From Hofstenia miamia (taxonomy: Eukaryota; Xenacoelomorpha; Acoela; Hofsteniidae), in NCBI GenBank assembly GCA_900660155.1, contig CABFPE010000045.1, positions 1,667,798 to 1,731,797 on the forward strand: 64,000 bases of DNA, written 5' to 3'. A program made the translations under genes and the position numbers. Each line of letters begins with the position of its first letter. Position 1 is the stretch's first letter. The notes below the pieces were generated by a model. That model had not been told where the DNA came from and made no database searches. It saw only the letters and a list, made by a program, of their open reading frames with translations. This document shows, in pieces, positions 12,099 through 24,340 of this stretch.

Positions 12099-12993
12099 CA
12101 GGGTGTCCAGGATTTTATGGGAAAAACAAAATACTTGTAATGTCTAAAAATCCTTTATATGAACATTTTCGAATTTCTTCTACTTTTTGAATGAGGATTT
12201 ACTTTTTTCATTTCAGCTTTGTGGTTACGACTGATTATGAACAATATTTTTTATTTCAAAAACCCAACCATTTTTAACACATTGAGCAGAGATTAATCTT
12301 TGCTTAAAGTAATCTCTTATCATGAGTAATTCGAATTTAAAAAAATGGCTATGAATACAATGCTTAAAAAATCTATGGGGCAAACACATCACCGTCCTCT
12401 TCAAAACATAAAAACCATCTTCATCTTCTGTAGAAGTCTTGAAGTATTTCTCTCACAGTAGTCTTGATGATGTCTTTGAGTTCCTGAATGTTATCGAAGT
12501 TTCAATCGTATATTCTGCCCTGGAGGTAACCCCAGAAAGCAAAATCGACTGGTGAAAAATCAGGTGAATGCGCTGCCCAAACAAATTCCCCCCCATGTGA
12601 CGTTGCCCGTCCAAGAAATTTCGAGTTGAGAAGCTGGATAGTTTGATGCGTAGTCTGTGGCCTCGCACCTAACTTGCTGGAATATTGTTTATGTCCATGT
12701 TCGCCTTGCTTTGAGCTGAGTAATTACGTAATCAGTCAACATGTATGATCGTGAAACAGAATGGATATTAAGGTTGGAGTGCAAATATTTGAAATTACTG
12801 TCAATTTATGCGGTATTACATATATGGTCCTATTTAAATAAAAAATACTGTTTATAATCAACCGTAATCCCAAAGCTGAAATGAAAAAAGTAAATCTCCC
12901 CTCATTCAAGAAGTAGAAAGAATTCAATAATGTTCATATAATGTGATTTTTAAGAAACTACAGGCATTTTGCCATAAAATCCTGGACACCCTG
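12099..12993 (-). mobile_element. Tc1/mariner-type element, internally decayed, with intact ends
   Basis: Perfect 22-bp terminal inverted repeats begin CAGGGTGTCCAGGATTTTAT at 12099 and close at 12993 with the exact complement. TA dinucleotides flank both ends (12097-12098 and 12994-12995), the hallmark target duplication of the Tc1/mariner superfamily. The 895-bp body contains the C-terminal third of a transposase on the minus strand (see 12421-12690), so this is a deletion derivative of an autonomous element of roughly 1.3 kb or more. Intact ends beside a degraded gene suggest it may have been mobilised in trans. Confidence 0.85.
12421..12690 (-). pseudogene. Tc1/mariner-family DDE transposase, C-terminal remnant
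   Basis: On the minus strand one can read, in order, a QQxGARPQTT block (the region around the second catalytic Asp), an SPDFSPVDFAFWGYLQ block (the region around the third catalytic Asp, typical of mariner-like transposases that carry PxDFFLWGYL), and an IQELKDIIKTTVREI tail ending at a TGA at 12421-12423. The second block's Asp is disrupted by what looks like a one-base insertion (QQ-GTTA-GG), and a further in-frame TGA falls just after GRIYD. The N-terminal DNA-binding half is missing. The gene is therefore dead; motif order and enclosure by matching inverted repeats make the family call secure. Confidence 0.75.
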
Positions 12994-13409
12994 TACCTGC
13001 TAGTGTTTTGGTGAATGAAGAATGCAGTAAATTAACAATGCATTTCCACTGTTCATTTGAATTTTAGTCTTGTTGATAGTACCTTCAACAATGAAATATA
13101 TTTAGGAAAACATGCTAAAATTAGACTAGATTGAAAAAAAGTTAATGAATGAACAATTTTACCCACAAACCCAAAATCATTTTCAAAAGGCATTCAGTTT
13201 TCCCAAAATTTCAAACACTTTTCTCCAAGCCTCTTAAGAAATTTACAAATTGTTAGTGAATGTACAGCAATAAATGGTAAAAAATTGTACGAAATTGCAC
13301 TGCAGTGTCAGAAAGATTAACATTTTTGGTGGAAATTCCGATTTCTTGAAATTCATTCAAATTTTTCATAACTATAAATAATCATTTCAAAATGCTATGT
13401 GGTTATCAG

Positions 13410-13560
13410 CAGGGTTGCCGTTGATATTGATTTAAATTGATATGAACAGGTTGATATATCAAATCAATTGATTTGATTTGATTTGATATTGATTTTCAAA
13501 TCATAAATCAAATGATTTCAATTGTTTTCAATTGATTTAAAAATCTTGAACATTTATAAG
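13410..13560. repeat. ATTGAT-rich low-complexity block
   Basis: Starts CAGGGTTGCCGTTGATATTG and continues as overlapping TTGATTTGAT and ATTGAT words. A similar ATTGATATCAATTGATATC block lies inverted near 15282-15319 and ends in CTG. Together they could be the ends of a 1.9-kb hAT-like element, but much of the similarity is simple sequence and the flanking 8 bases do not match. Confidence 0.3.
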
Positions 13561-13879
13561 TCATAAAATACAATGTACATGCTGGGTTGAATTATTTTTC
13601 ATGGTGATTTACACATTAAATAGAATAAAGGTGATACATTCTTAATAAAAACTCAGAATCCAACTGGAAGTTGCAAAAAAAATTAAGTTATCACACATAT
13701 AAAATTTAGATAACATACATGAGAGCAGAAACTAATCACAAATAATTTGTTTTCTTTAGGTAGAGTGGCCAAGTTTTATTCACAAGCGTCGTACGCAAAG
13801 AAAGACGTTTAAATGTGTACAGAAAATAGGACGATTTAAATGTCTAGCTGAAAGAGGAGATATTTCTCTATTGTTGTTT

Positions 13880-14265
13880 TTCGATAGTAGCAATCTTTTT
13901 TAGATCGTGATATAGAAGTGCTTAAAAATTGTAAAAAGACGCCTGAATTAACTAGGGTTAGATATTGTTTTTTAATACTTCCAAAAAATTTTTTCAAGGA
14001 ATTTATGTTGACAAGATTCTCTATTCATGAAAACACAACAAATGAGAATAATTTTTTTGCAACGGCTTATAGATTTACTAACGATTTAGAAAAGTAGATT
14101 TTTCCAGAAGTAGAATTTCGTAATCACTGGCATCGAGCACTTGAAAATGAGGCAGGTTTGAGTGTAAAAATGAATTTAAATTATCTCAGGTATATTAAGT
14201 TTGAAGTTCAAACTCTTAACACAGTTTTTAAGGCAGTAATTGATATTTGTACAGCTATAATCTAA
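13880..14265 (+). pseudogene. Degenerate coding-like stretch, unidentified
   Basis: One plus-strand frame reads about 120 codons with mixed amino-acid composition, broken by a single TAG (near 14095) and ending in TAA at about 14263. It includes RDIEVLKNCKKTPEL and NHWHRALENEAGLSV. In this AT-rich DNA such a stretch is longer than neighbouring random frames. It lies between the two ATTGAT-rich blocks at 13410 and 15319, so it may be a relic of the coding part of a transposon. I do not recognise a family. Confidence 0.25.
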
Positions 14266-14835
14266 GCAGTTCCAATTATGTGCTGTGGAATGCACTTTCA
14301 AATAATTGGATATCATCAAACATTAAATAACCTTGAAAATGTTTGTCCTTGCTAAGATGGGTAAAATAGCTCAATATAATTGAGCTTGAAAAGTTTACCA
14401 TGTTTTTAATGATTTAATGGTTTAAATTAAGTAATGGACTTTTTTCAATAAAAATGAGAATTAGTTATATTATTAATGCAAAAGATGTTTTTTGTTTTTA
14501 GCCCCAGCGTGACGCTACCACTTCGAATGCATCAGAAACGCTAAATTAATAGTTGTTCTAAAGAGCATTGGAATATTTTTTAGCCTAACCCAAATATTAT
14601 TTTCATATCTGAAAAACGGCGAATAATGAGTGCTCTGATTCGGAAATGCATTCTTATTTACAAATATATTTTCTCTTCGCCTCACTGACTATTACAGTTT
14701 AGAAATTACCAATATTAAATCGTTTCAAAATATGGCTCTAGACAGCAAGGCCCAATTAAACATAAAAAAGTGACCCAGGTCCAACAATAAAATGTTCCAA
14801 ACTCTATTTAGGCACAATGGACTGACTCTGCCACA

Positions 14836-14891
14836 TACATGTATATACATGTATATATTGTATATATATACATATATATATATATATATTA
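14836..14891. repeat. (TA)n microsatellite with CATG interruptions
   Basis: TA alternation interrupted by ACATGTATA words. No coding content. Confidence 0.9.
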
Positions 14892-17528
14892 TTGAAAATG
14901 GCAGCCTAAGTATTTTTTAGCACTTTGTAGAGCTATCATATGTAAAACAATTTCATACTTACTGTTTTGTGCAACACTTTCAAGCATATCTATAATTTCA
15001 TAATTGACTGATTAATTATGGTGAGACATTTTATAAAATTCTCTTCTGTAATAATTAATAACGTACTGGATTTGTAAGAATGCAAAAATTTAGATAAATA
15101 TTTACCAAAATATAAATCTGCTGCAGTGTAGTCAAGATTGCATTAGTAATTATGAATGAAGTGTGTGCCTTGCTTAAGCACATGAGCTCGTAAGTTAGCA
15201 AATTTCGTTGAAATAAGTAAAGAATATATTGTATCCAAAAATGTAAAAATTGGTGATATCAACAAAAAATTTCTGTTGCTTTGAATTGATATCAATTGAT
15301 ATCAATTAGTAACAATCTGTTTATTTTATTTGATGAGAAATTGCCATATTAAAGGATTCCCTGATTATCAGCTAACCTCAAATATTTTTTCCACAAATAA
15401 ACTACATATTCCCTACTAAAGAGCGCCAATTGAAGTATTAAATGCACAATGTCAGAGGTAGCGACGGGGAAGGCACAGGGTTTTATCATTTGCTCAAACT
15501 CATCCTTTAATGAGAGTGTGATCGAGCCTTGTCTTAAAATGTAAATGAAAGAGGATACACTTCTTATTCTGCAGTGGCTTATGATTTTGCATATCTTCAT
15601 AGTTTTATGAGCGTGTATATTTTTTCAAGGAATCATCAAACACTTTAACACTAGAACAGCGAGCACTCCTTGAGAATAAATTTACATCTCATGTTTCAAA
15701 TTCAACGAGATTATAAACATAACTGGAAGTATTTTAACCTTCCAGTGTTTGGCTGAATAAATAATGAAGCAAATAATGGCTTATAGGTCATTTTCACTTA
15801 TCGTCGCGTTTACGGTCAATGATGTCTAATTCTTTACATATGCTCACATAAAAAATACTTCAGAACCTCTAGTCCAATGATTTTAAAGGGGTTTGATACC
15901 ACTGAGTTAACTCGCAAATTTTTTATCCAAAATATTGTAATTCATCCCATATTGTCGCCCAAACCTGTTTAAAGAGATTTGATTGTTTTTGGAACTACCT
16001 TTTGTTTAATATAATCATCAAAAAACGACACATGCAGTCATTTTTAATAGATTTTTTGACCAATCTGGTATAGAAGTGCTTTAAATTTTTACTAATCGAT
16101 TAGTTTAGCGGAAATGTATTCTATTATTTTAATTATTACTTTGACTATTTTCACACTACTTCTTATGCAGTTTAACTTACTGTTTCTAGTGGTCTAACTA
16201 TAACTGGCACAATTCAATTTTTCTCAACTTGCAGAATCTTACTATTTCATTTGTCAAAAATCCATGCATTTCTAGCTTATACTGTCAACATTTCGGATTT
16301 TTTCTATTCTATATCTATCGCTGTTTCCACTTAGAGCTGTGCGGTTACAAGCGTTTCATGACTTAACTTAACTGTAGGTTTTTCTAGTTACCGTAAAAGC
16401 CCGCAACCAACTTTTTTGTAGTTGCAACCGCTCTAGATTGTTTAAAACGCAAAACTAAATACTCAAAATAAAAAAAATCAACAAGAATAACAAAAATCTA
16501 AAAATTATTTGAAACAAATTTATGGAAGGCTTCTTTTGCTTGAACGAAGTTCATTCATGTGGTCTGTCTCAATTAGTAAAATTTCTGTCTGAAAGAAGAG
16601 AATTATATCAGAAAATTTTAGCCTTTCCGGTCATATCAGTAAACGTTTTTAACCGCGGTCAAATCTGCAGACACACAACTCTATTTCCAATCTGCCTACT
16701 TTATCTATCTCAATTATATCCAGCTTTTGTTATGTTGAAGTCTCTCAATATTATGTGTACTCATTCAGTGTTGCAGATTTAAAATTATTTCAAAGATATT
16801 TTAGCTGAACATCGGTTAAATATTTTTTTGACAGACTTCAACAAATACTTCTTTCCAAGAAAACATGCGATTGAGCACAGCAAATACAAACATAAAAACT
16901 TTCATCTAAATTGAAAGTTTCTATTTTAAACATCAATTTAAATTATTAGTTTAAATCAAATTATTTTAAATTTAAGCCTAATATTTTTCCAAAATGACAT
17001 TTAAACATTTAGTTAATTATTTGGATATATCATTTATGACATAATTATGAAAGCATTTTCCTCTTGTCTATCAAAATTTTATTCAAGCTACACTTTTAGA
17101 TTTATTTTCACTAAAAAACAAAATGCTAACATCTTTGCTTTATAGTTTGATGATTGGATATTACAATGGCATCAAGCGCATGCCTTAATATTTTTGTATG
17201 GATCATCACTATTTAAAAAATATGTTATGATCTTTTCATTGAAGATTCACTGGAGTCACAAAATTTAAAGGCAAATACTTGTTAACATTGAATCATGGGT
17301 TAATAAGCAATATTTAATACTGTCATGTTTCAAAGCGATTAGATTTTTAGAACTTAAAATAGAACCATCCAACATAAGTTTCTTTGAAAGAGTGATGTAT
17401 ACATTTATATCTATAGAATATTCCTATATGTATTGCTGTGATATTCATATGTGAAAAAATATGGAGGGCAGCTACCCCATTAAGTGCTTAAACTACCCAT
17501 GTGAAACGAGCCTGACTATCCCACTGAT

Positions 17529-17554
17529 TTATATATATATATATATATATATAT
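17529..17554. repeat. (TA)n microsatellite
   Basis: Pure AT alternation of 26 bases. Confidence 0.9.
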
Positions 17555-20500
17555 CACTATTTTCATTCTTTATTCCACCTTGTGGTTTACTTTCATACCT
17601 TTCATCTTCAGCTTTGATCACATACTGTATCGTTTGTTCTATTTTGACAACTAAGAAAGTCAATTAAGCTACGGACTGAAGACAATACATGGATAATAGT
17701 GTGCCATTAAGCTGCATTTTGTGCTACCGTCATTTTCTACTTCCGTAATCCTAACTCATTCACGTATTTCTTTTACTTATTGGTACTGCTAATCGTACTC
17801 CAACAATGGCTGAACTACTTCAATTTCCACAATTTCTCTATTGTTTCTGTCAACTCCCTGTACTTGTCCCTTGCATCTTATATTCTATCCTTTGAAACCA
17901 GTGTTTCTATCACTGTTTCCATTCACTCGCTTGCTTAAATTACCTTGCTTGACTGTATGTTGAAATCTGATTCCATTTTTCCTACTCGTTATCAATTACT
18001 CTCTCTGGCTTATGCATTGGAAGAGACATAGGCTTAGTGCAAAGCAAGACTGAACTTATCTTTAGTAGCAATTCAGCATATTGTAATACCACTAATCAAA
18101 ATAAACTGAATTGCTTAAAGTAAAAAAATGGAAAAAAATTTGTCCTCGCAATATTTTATAGCCAAATTTCTGACTACAAATTTTTGATATATTTTAGCAG
18201 AAAACATCCAAAAACAGAAAATCATGTATTTCCAAATACTACCGTAACTTTTTCATTTATCGACTACAATAATTATCAATTCGGTATAAGTATTATACAT
18301 ATATTGCAATCAATTAGTTGAAGAGCAGTTTGCTGAATACTTTAATTTACAAACTAAAAGTGAAGTTAACAATGTGATGCATATTGGGTCTACAGATGCT
18401 CCACACTATTTTGGTATCTACAGGGATAGAACTTTAATATCTATCCAATTCTTTATTGCATTTTGATGTGGTAGATTTGAGCTGTAACCTGCTTATATCA
18501 CTAAGGATTGCAATAATCAGTCCAAAAAAATTGCATTCAGTCTATTTCGCATATGCTGATAAGAAGAATGAGTATCAAATTTAGAATGCAATGATATCAA
18601 GAAACAGCATCCTAAATACTGAGTAAAAATGTTAATACATGTTTCAGAGACATAATTTTTTATAGTTTGCGTATAGAAAAACTCTATATGCGATAAGTAA
18701 AATATTTTTTAATTGTATTTCTAACAAAACATGATTTTTCAAATTTGGTATGTTTTATTATAAATACAGAATCCTCTCAAGCATTTTCGACAATAACCCT
18801 AAATTTTTTCCTGAAAGTTACATGTAATACCTGGCTTGACTGTAAATTTCTTGAAAATTTGAAAATAAATAATTGAAAATTTGGCATATATTTTGTAAAT
18901 AGTTTATTATATAAAAGCATGCTATTTATGTACTCCACGCACTGTCATCAAGTGCATAAAATGTTACTTAAATTGTTTTTTTTATTCCTCTTAGAAGAAA
19001 AATTCCCTTAACTTTGTATGTAACAGTGACTTATTTCAATCAACCCATGCTGGAATAAATTCATAAATGTACTTTATGTGCGCATGGTTATGTTGGGCAA
19101 CGTAGATAGGAACATTTTTAAATTTTAACGCATATAGGTCATCTGGAGACTCACTCTTCAAACAAGTAACGATTGTTATTTCAATCACTGTTTTCATTAG
19201 TTTATTTGTTAATATAAACTGCAAATTAAAAATTATATTAAAAAGTATTTATATTTTTAGTCTTATATGCTTAAATTTGCATGGGTTTAACACAATAATG
19301 AACTACAATATTAAATGACATAATGGCTCCTAAGCTTTATTTTCCAAATATCACTACTATGTTTCTTCAATTCCAAACTTGTATTTAGTCTGTAATAACG
19401 TATATCCAGGTATGAGCTAAGCTACTGCCTCCAAATTCATTTTGGTAAATGTGAGCTTCCCGTTTATTTTTGTTTGTTAGATTTTTGAAATTCTTTCCTG
19501 TATCATTTCAGCACATCTTCTGCAACGAAATTTTATCTCATTTTATTAAACTCCACAGTGGTAGGTAGCAGGAAAAGTTTTTGTGTGTAAGCCTAACTAT
19601 TGAGTCCCTGTTCAGTACATTTTCCATGCTATGAAATGTGTAAGACAAAACAGCCTACGGCGGAAATTTGCCATATACAATCTCAATCAAAATAATAATT
19701 TAATTATTTTGAAGCTATCTAGTTTTAAGATTATTGTAGTTTGAAAATTGGTATTACACTTTCGTACTTGTGCCTTAGCTATTTTCAAGAGCCAAAATTT
19801 GTAGTCCCCAAAATAGCTATGCCCAATATTATTTAAAAGCATGTTATGTATTTAGCTAATTTTCTTGAAATTCTTCATTTCTAAGTTTAGCATTATATTT
19901 TGCGATCTTTACATAAAATTAGGCAATAATATACCTGATCAACCAGAATTAATTGCATGAATAGTCAATTTAGAAAACATGGATTATTTGGGAGTGCACC
20001 TATGAGTGTTAAAGAGCGTAGACAATGGGGTGCCACCGTGCTACGCCCTTCCCCCAATCTGATCGTCTTCCAACACAACTCTGTCATTTGGATATGGTAA
20101 TTTCATGAATTTGAAGATTAACTGTATGAAATTTAGCTCACCTTCAATTCAAAATCCTGGCATCGTACCTGTATGTTGTTCTTTGTTGTTCAGGAACAAG
20201 CATTTAGCACTTTAATAAAAACCTATTGTGACTTCTTAAAAACTGTTTTCAAGTACTAAACAACCAATTTCTGGTAGTGGAATCATATATATGACTGCTT
20301 TAAATTCTTAGACTGTAGAAAAAATATAGCCATAAAATGTTTTGAGAGAGAGCATTTTTATCCAGAAGAGACTAAAATTTATACGCTATCGATCTGTTTA
20401 TGTTGTGATACAGCGTGCAAAACTTATCCATTTCGCAATATTTGCATTCGTATATTAACATTCTGCCAACACGTCAGAGATGATATCATAAATTGTCTGA

Positions 20501-20769
20501 CAACGCACGTCATCTAGATTTAATTTCTGCTCTTACTTTACCATCTGATACCTTAAATAATAACTTTAGTATAATAAAAATTACATGAAGTCCATCCCAT
20601 CAAGTAATTTATAATTGCTTTTATAGCTGGCATTAAATTTTAGCGATATCATAATAAATTATAACAATATTAACACGTTTTTGTAAATTAATGGCTTTCT
20701 TTAAATAATGATTTTTTTTATTAAAAATATTTGAATATTTCGATGTAGAGGCCTTTTATTTAATTAGCT

Positions 20770-20960
20770 ACAATTTGGGATTTCTGCAGGATTTTTTGAT
20801 GGGGGCATCTCAGTCATGACCAAGCTAGTGATAAAAAGCGAGGCTAAGCCTAGCGAAATTTTAGAAATTTTTGAAAAAAGACCGTAAAATGCATTTCATC
20901 ACCTTAATTTTGAAATTTTTTTAATTTTACAGAAAATTAATTTTGAAAAAATTGGGCGGG
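20770..20960. repeat. Decayed dispersed repeat (GCAGGATTTTTTGATGGGGG type)
   Basis: Contains GCAGGATTTTTTGATGGGGG, then GCGAGGCTAAGCCTAGCG, then GGGCGGGGACATTCCACC. The layout (GCAGGA start, run of G, later AGGCTTAGCC-like word) parallels the better copy at 24161-24340, so both are probably members of one old family. The class is unknown. Confidence 0.35.
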
Positions 20961-22038
20961 GACATTCCACCATGAGTGATACTTTGATTTTGTGATCTAA
21001 CAAAAACTATCTTGGCTAGATACTTCCATTTGGGGTTTCAAAGGCTGAGTGGTTGTGGAAAAAAACTACATGTCAACTGGAAAATAGACATTGTTTTACT
21101 ACTTTAAATGAAGGTCAATAGATTGGGCATATCTCGTAAAATATCAATGTTTGGAATTTACAAATATTTTTTACGAGGTTTAATATAACACACATTAGAT
21201 TCCAAAAAGAAATTGGAGCAAATCATATGATAAGATCAGAAGAACATAAAATATGTTAGGATCGACGTGTGATTATAAAGAGATAAATCGCATTAAAAAT
21301 TTAAACAACGCACTAATAATAAATTCCGCATGTAATATTCCATCCTATCATTATCATATAAATAATTCACTCTTGAAAATCATTGAATTAATACGGTTTT
21401 ATTATGGTAACGCGTTATGGAATCATAAACAACATTCTGAAAACATTTATTTTTTTAAACATCTTTTGTCCTGAACATATTTACAAAACAATAAAATTTA
21501 TATGAAGCAGTTTGTCCTACATTGTCCGCAAACGCAAATTACAAAAATACATCAATTTGTCCGATTCCTAGAAAACGCAAACATATACTAAAATTTATTG
21601 ATCAAAGCCGGTCTTTAGCTTTACACCGCTCCCTCAAAGAGTTACTTTGGAAATCACTATAATCTTTGTTGTGACGTACACCATGTGGAAACTGATAAAA
21701 CTTTGAGTCAACCATGTATGTAAACCACAGTTGTTTATGTTAAATTTACCCTAATTTAATGAAATTCCTTTAAGGAAGCAAATATACAAAGACTTAGTTT
21801 TAATATAATGCCCTCTGTGAATAATAAATTAGCAAAATTAGAAAGAAAGCGTGAAATGTGCATATAAACAAACGTCCTGTATAATTTGAAACCTGTGGGG
21901 TCGTTTTTAGCTATGAGTATCTAAATTGACAACTTACCTTTCACTCTATAAATGATTTTAAAATTCTCTAAAACTATGATAACATAGGAAGTCAACGTAA
22001 ATAATTCACGTAAACATAGCACCTCAAAATTGTTGTGG

Positions 22039-22485
22039 TTAATGAGACTGTTGCGCCGATAATTTATCCGATTTGACCTCTGGAAATATAGTAAATTTGG
22101 TAAGAGTGGGAATATTTACAGCTGAATTTGCAGCTCTCAGTCGTGAAGAAAACGGTTGTAAACAGTGGCCCGTCTCAACCGGGCTAGGAAGCGAAATTTC
22201 CGTTTCCGAGTCTATACTGATACTGTGAATTTTTAAATCCAAAGCAGTCATGAACTTAGACATGTCTATGTTTCTTCTCGGTAGTTCACAAACGTCCAAC
22301 TCATGATCGAAGGTGTTTAGAGTCAATGAGTCTAGACTGGAGTTGGATGTGGAGAAATCAACGTCCAGAGAGCTATAGCTGCCATATTTCTCACTATGAT
22401 ATGATGCACGGTTTCCCTTGGTAGCAAAAGATCCCTTTCCGCTTTTGGGGAGATTAAGTCCGTTAGGCGCTCGAAGATTTGCCAT
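22039..22485 (-). CDS. Hypothetical protein, 148 aa (best host-gene candidate)
   Basis: This is the longest gap-free, non-simple ORF in the first 54 kb that does not look like a transposon. It starts at an ATG followed by G (position +4) and ends at TAA. The protein is hydrophilic, rich in Ser, Asp and Leu, with a basic N-terminus (residues 1-30), a Ser/Asp/Leu-rich middle (about 35-70), ELPRRNIDMSKFMTALDLKI around 68-87 and no predicted membrane segment or signal peptide. Codon use is less AT-biased than its surroundings. Upstream (22486-22680 on the top strand) CpGs are clustered and a TGCGCA word occurs, compatible with a promoter. I recognise no domain. It may be a complete small gene or the first or only large exon of one; splice sites were not established. 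Confidence 0.45.
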   Translation of the reverse strand: MANLRAPNGLNLPKSGKGSFATKGNRASYHSEKYGSYSSLDVDFSTSNSSLDSLTLNTFDHELDVCELPRRNIDMSKFMTALDLKIHSISIDSETEISLPSPVETGHCLQPFSSRLRAANSAVNIPTLTKFTIFPEVKSDKLSAQQSH

Positions 22486-22680
22486 GCAAAATGTCTTCTG
22501 ATAAAAATGGAAGTGTTGTATTATTGCCGCTTTTTATTCCATTAGCGACAAATAATGTCTCAGCGTTTGCGCAGTGAGGAAAACTATATTGTCAACTACT
22601 CTTAATTATTGAATTGAGAGGACGCGTGTTACACCGACCAACGCTCGAATGTGTTTGTAATGAGTAATGCAATAACTAAC
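22486..22680 (-). promoter_or_regulatory. Possible CpG-containing promoter of the 148-aa ORF
   Basis: About eight CpGs in 195 bases (for example GCCGC, AGCGAC, TTTGCGCAG, GGACGCG, CACCGACC, ACGCTCG), much denser than the surrounding DNA, directly upstream of the minus-strand start. TTGCGCAG resembles an NRF1-type half-site. This is inference from composition and position. Confidence 0.25.
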
Positions 22681-23767
22681 AATGTCTCTAAAACATTATG
22701 CCAAAAGCCAATCTCATGGACTATAGTAATGATTATACTTTCATATTTATAAATATTTATTGTATATGTTAAAACCAAAGAAGTCTACATGCTCGAATTA
22801 CGAAATACCATCAATAACACAGTACTGTAATCTAATTTTTTCAAGCGTGGAAGCATGCAGAGTGTTTTGACTTTGTAGTCAATAATAAATGATTGTATAG
22901 ATAACCTCTATGCGTTCATATTAAGGAATGTAATTCATCTAATCTGTTAGTGTCTCCTGTAGCTAGTATCCTAAGATGAAATACTTCTACATTGTATTTA
23001 TTATATTATTCATGTATATCAACAGGAGGTGTATGCAGATCTGCACATCAAATAAAAAGAATGCAAAAGTACCTCATAAATTAATGCAGGGCCATAAGGT
23101 TCGGCCCGACCCGTGTTATGGGTGATGTATCAGAAATTTGAGTTCTCAGATTTAAGAATGCATTGTTCTTTGCGCAGCCAGTTTTAAATCAAATTCAAGT
23201 TTTAATAAACTTAAGAATGTTATCCGGAAGATAGCTCTCCATTGAAGATTGTTCTCACAGAAAATTGTTTAATCAAAATTACTCTTATATTTGCAAGTTA
23301 TATTTTCTTACACATTACACTATTAGTTTTGCTCCTATTCATTAGCTTTTCATACAAACTTATATTATTAGGGTTGTTGTTCGTCTTGAGGCTGAGTTGT
23401 GGCTATTTTTATGGTTAGATAACAGTCAATGCATAAGAGAACAATAGTCATCTCATCTATACATAGCTTGGAACTACAGAGTAATTAGGGTGAGAGGAGA
23501 CTTCATGAGAGCAGAATATTCTGGTATTCCTTAAGAATATTTTTAGTTCTTCCTTCAATATTGTAGGATTATCAAAAAAGTGTAGGTCTTCGAAGTAATA
23601 TTCAGTGCAAAAAGCAAAATTTTGTAAATATTTAAAAGCATTAATAGACATTTCAAATTTTGTAATTTATTTGTCCAAATGTATTTGCAAATAATACTCC
23701 GATTTTAAAATACAATTTACACTACAAACTCGAAACTTAAGAAATGATGTTTATATTTAAGCTTCGA
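22681..23767. other. Intergenic DNA, no supported gene
   Basis: AT-rich, with short unrecognised ORFs only. A GGCCCGACCCG word near 23103 resembles the GC-rich block in the element at 23776 and may be a fragment of the same family. Confidence 0.45.
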
Positions 23768-23775
23768 CTTCGAAG

Positions 23776-24104
23776 TAGTGATGTGCGGGTCGCCGATTTT
23801 TCCGGCCCGGCCCGCCCGTTAAGTTATCAGTCCGGCCGTGCCCGTGAAATCACGTGATTTCATTATGTACCTGTAAATTACTCCAGACCCAATAAAACAT
23901 TACTATCAGCTGTTCACTGAAATTTACCTGGGGTAGATTTAAGATATAGTAAAGTTGTGATTTGAGATATAGCAAACAGAATTGTAAACAGATTATATTG
24001 TGTTTTGAGATATAGTGAATAGAATAGACTTACAACACTTTTATTTTTTCTTCTCTATGCCAGCCTGTGGCCCGCCCGTTATAGCTTTAGCGCGCACACC
24101 ACTA
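23776..24104. mobile_element. Non-autonomous hAT-like element (MITE)
   Basis: The left end begins TAGTGATGTGCGGGTC. The right end, reverse-complemented, begins TAGTGGTGTGCGCGC, matching at about 12 of the first 14 bases. The flanking octamers are CTTCGAAG (23768-23775) and CTTTGAAG (24105-24112), identical except for one C-to-T change at a CpG. An 8-bp target duplication and a T/CAGTGxTGTGC terminus are characteristic of hAT elements. The 329-bp body has GC-rich CCCGCCCGTTA words near both ends and no coding capacity. Confidence 0.7.
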
Positions 24105-24160
24105 CTTTGAAGGTTAATACCTAGAATGTACATGGATTAGCTTCAACATGTCTCTAATCA

Positions 24161-24340
24161 GTGGCGTACGCAGGATGGGTATGGGGGAATTCCCCGCCGT
24201 CAGGTTTTCAAAATTGATATTGATTGGCTAAATCAAAAAATTTTCGTTGAATAATTTATGAAAAATTTGGGATCTATTTTTCAATATTCTCCAAAATGTT
24301 CAGGAGGAGGCTTAGCCCCGCTTTTCTTCCCGCACTTGTT
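24161..24340. repeat. Dispersed repeat starting AGTGGCGTACGCAGGATG
   Basis: AGTGGCGTACGCAGGATG followed by a G-rich run (GGGTATGGGGGAATTCCCC) and later GGAGGAGGCTTAGCCCCGC. This word order is seen in common interspersed repeats of many animals. A diverged member lies at 20770-20960. The overlapping ORF at 24258-24449 is part of the repeat and not a gene. Confidence 0.45.

Larger units (their letters stand above)
14892..22038. other. Long non-coding stretch
   Basis: No supported gene. Within it: ATTGATATC words near 15282-15319; a possible small foldback at 16332-16435 (TAGAGCTGTGCGGTT against the complement of AACCGCTCTA); a (TA)n tract at 17529-17554; a pyrimidine-rich top strand from about 17560 to 18010; and a decayed dispersed repeat around 20770-20960. 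The minus-strand ORFs at 15349-15600 and 19036-19224 have moderately mixed composition but no recognisable motif. Confidence 0.4.

Noticed and set aside
12736-12927. 63-codon ORF inside the mariner element
   Set aside because: Lies in the deleted/leader part of the element, is AT-rich and has no transposase motif.
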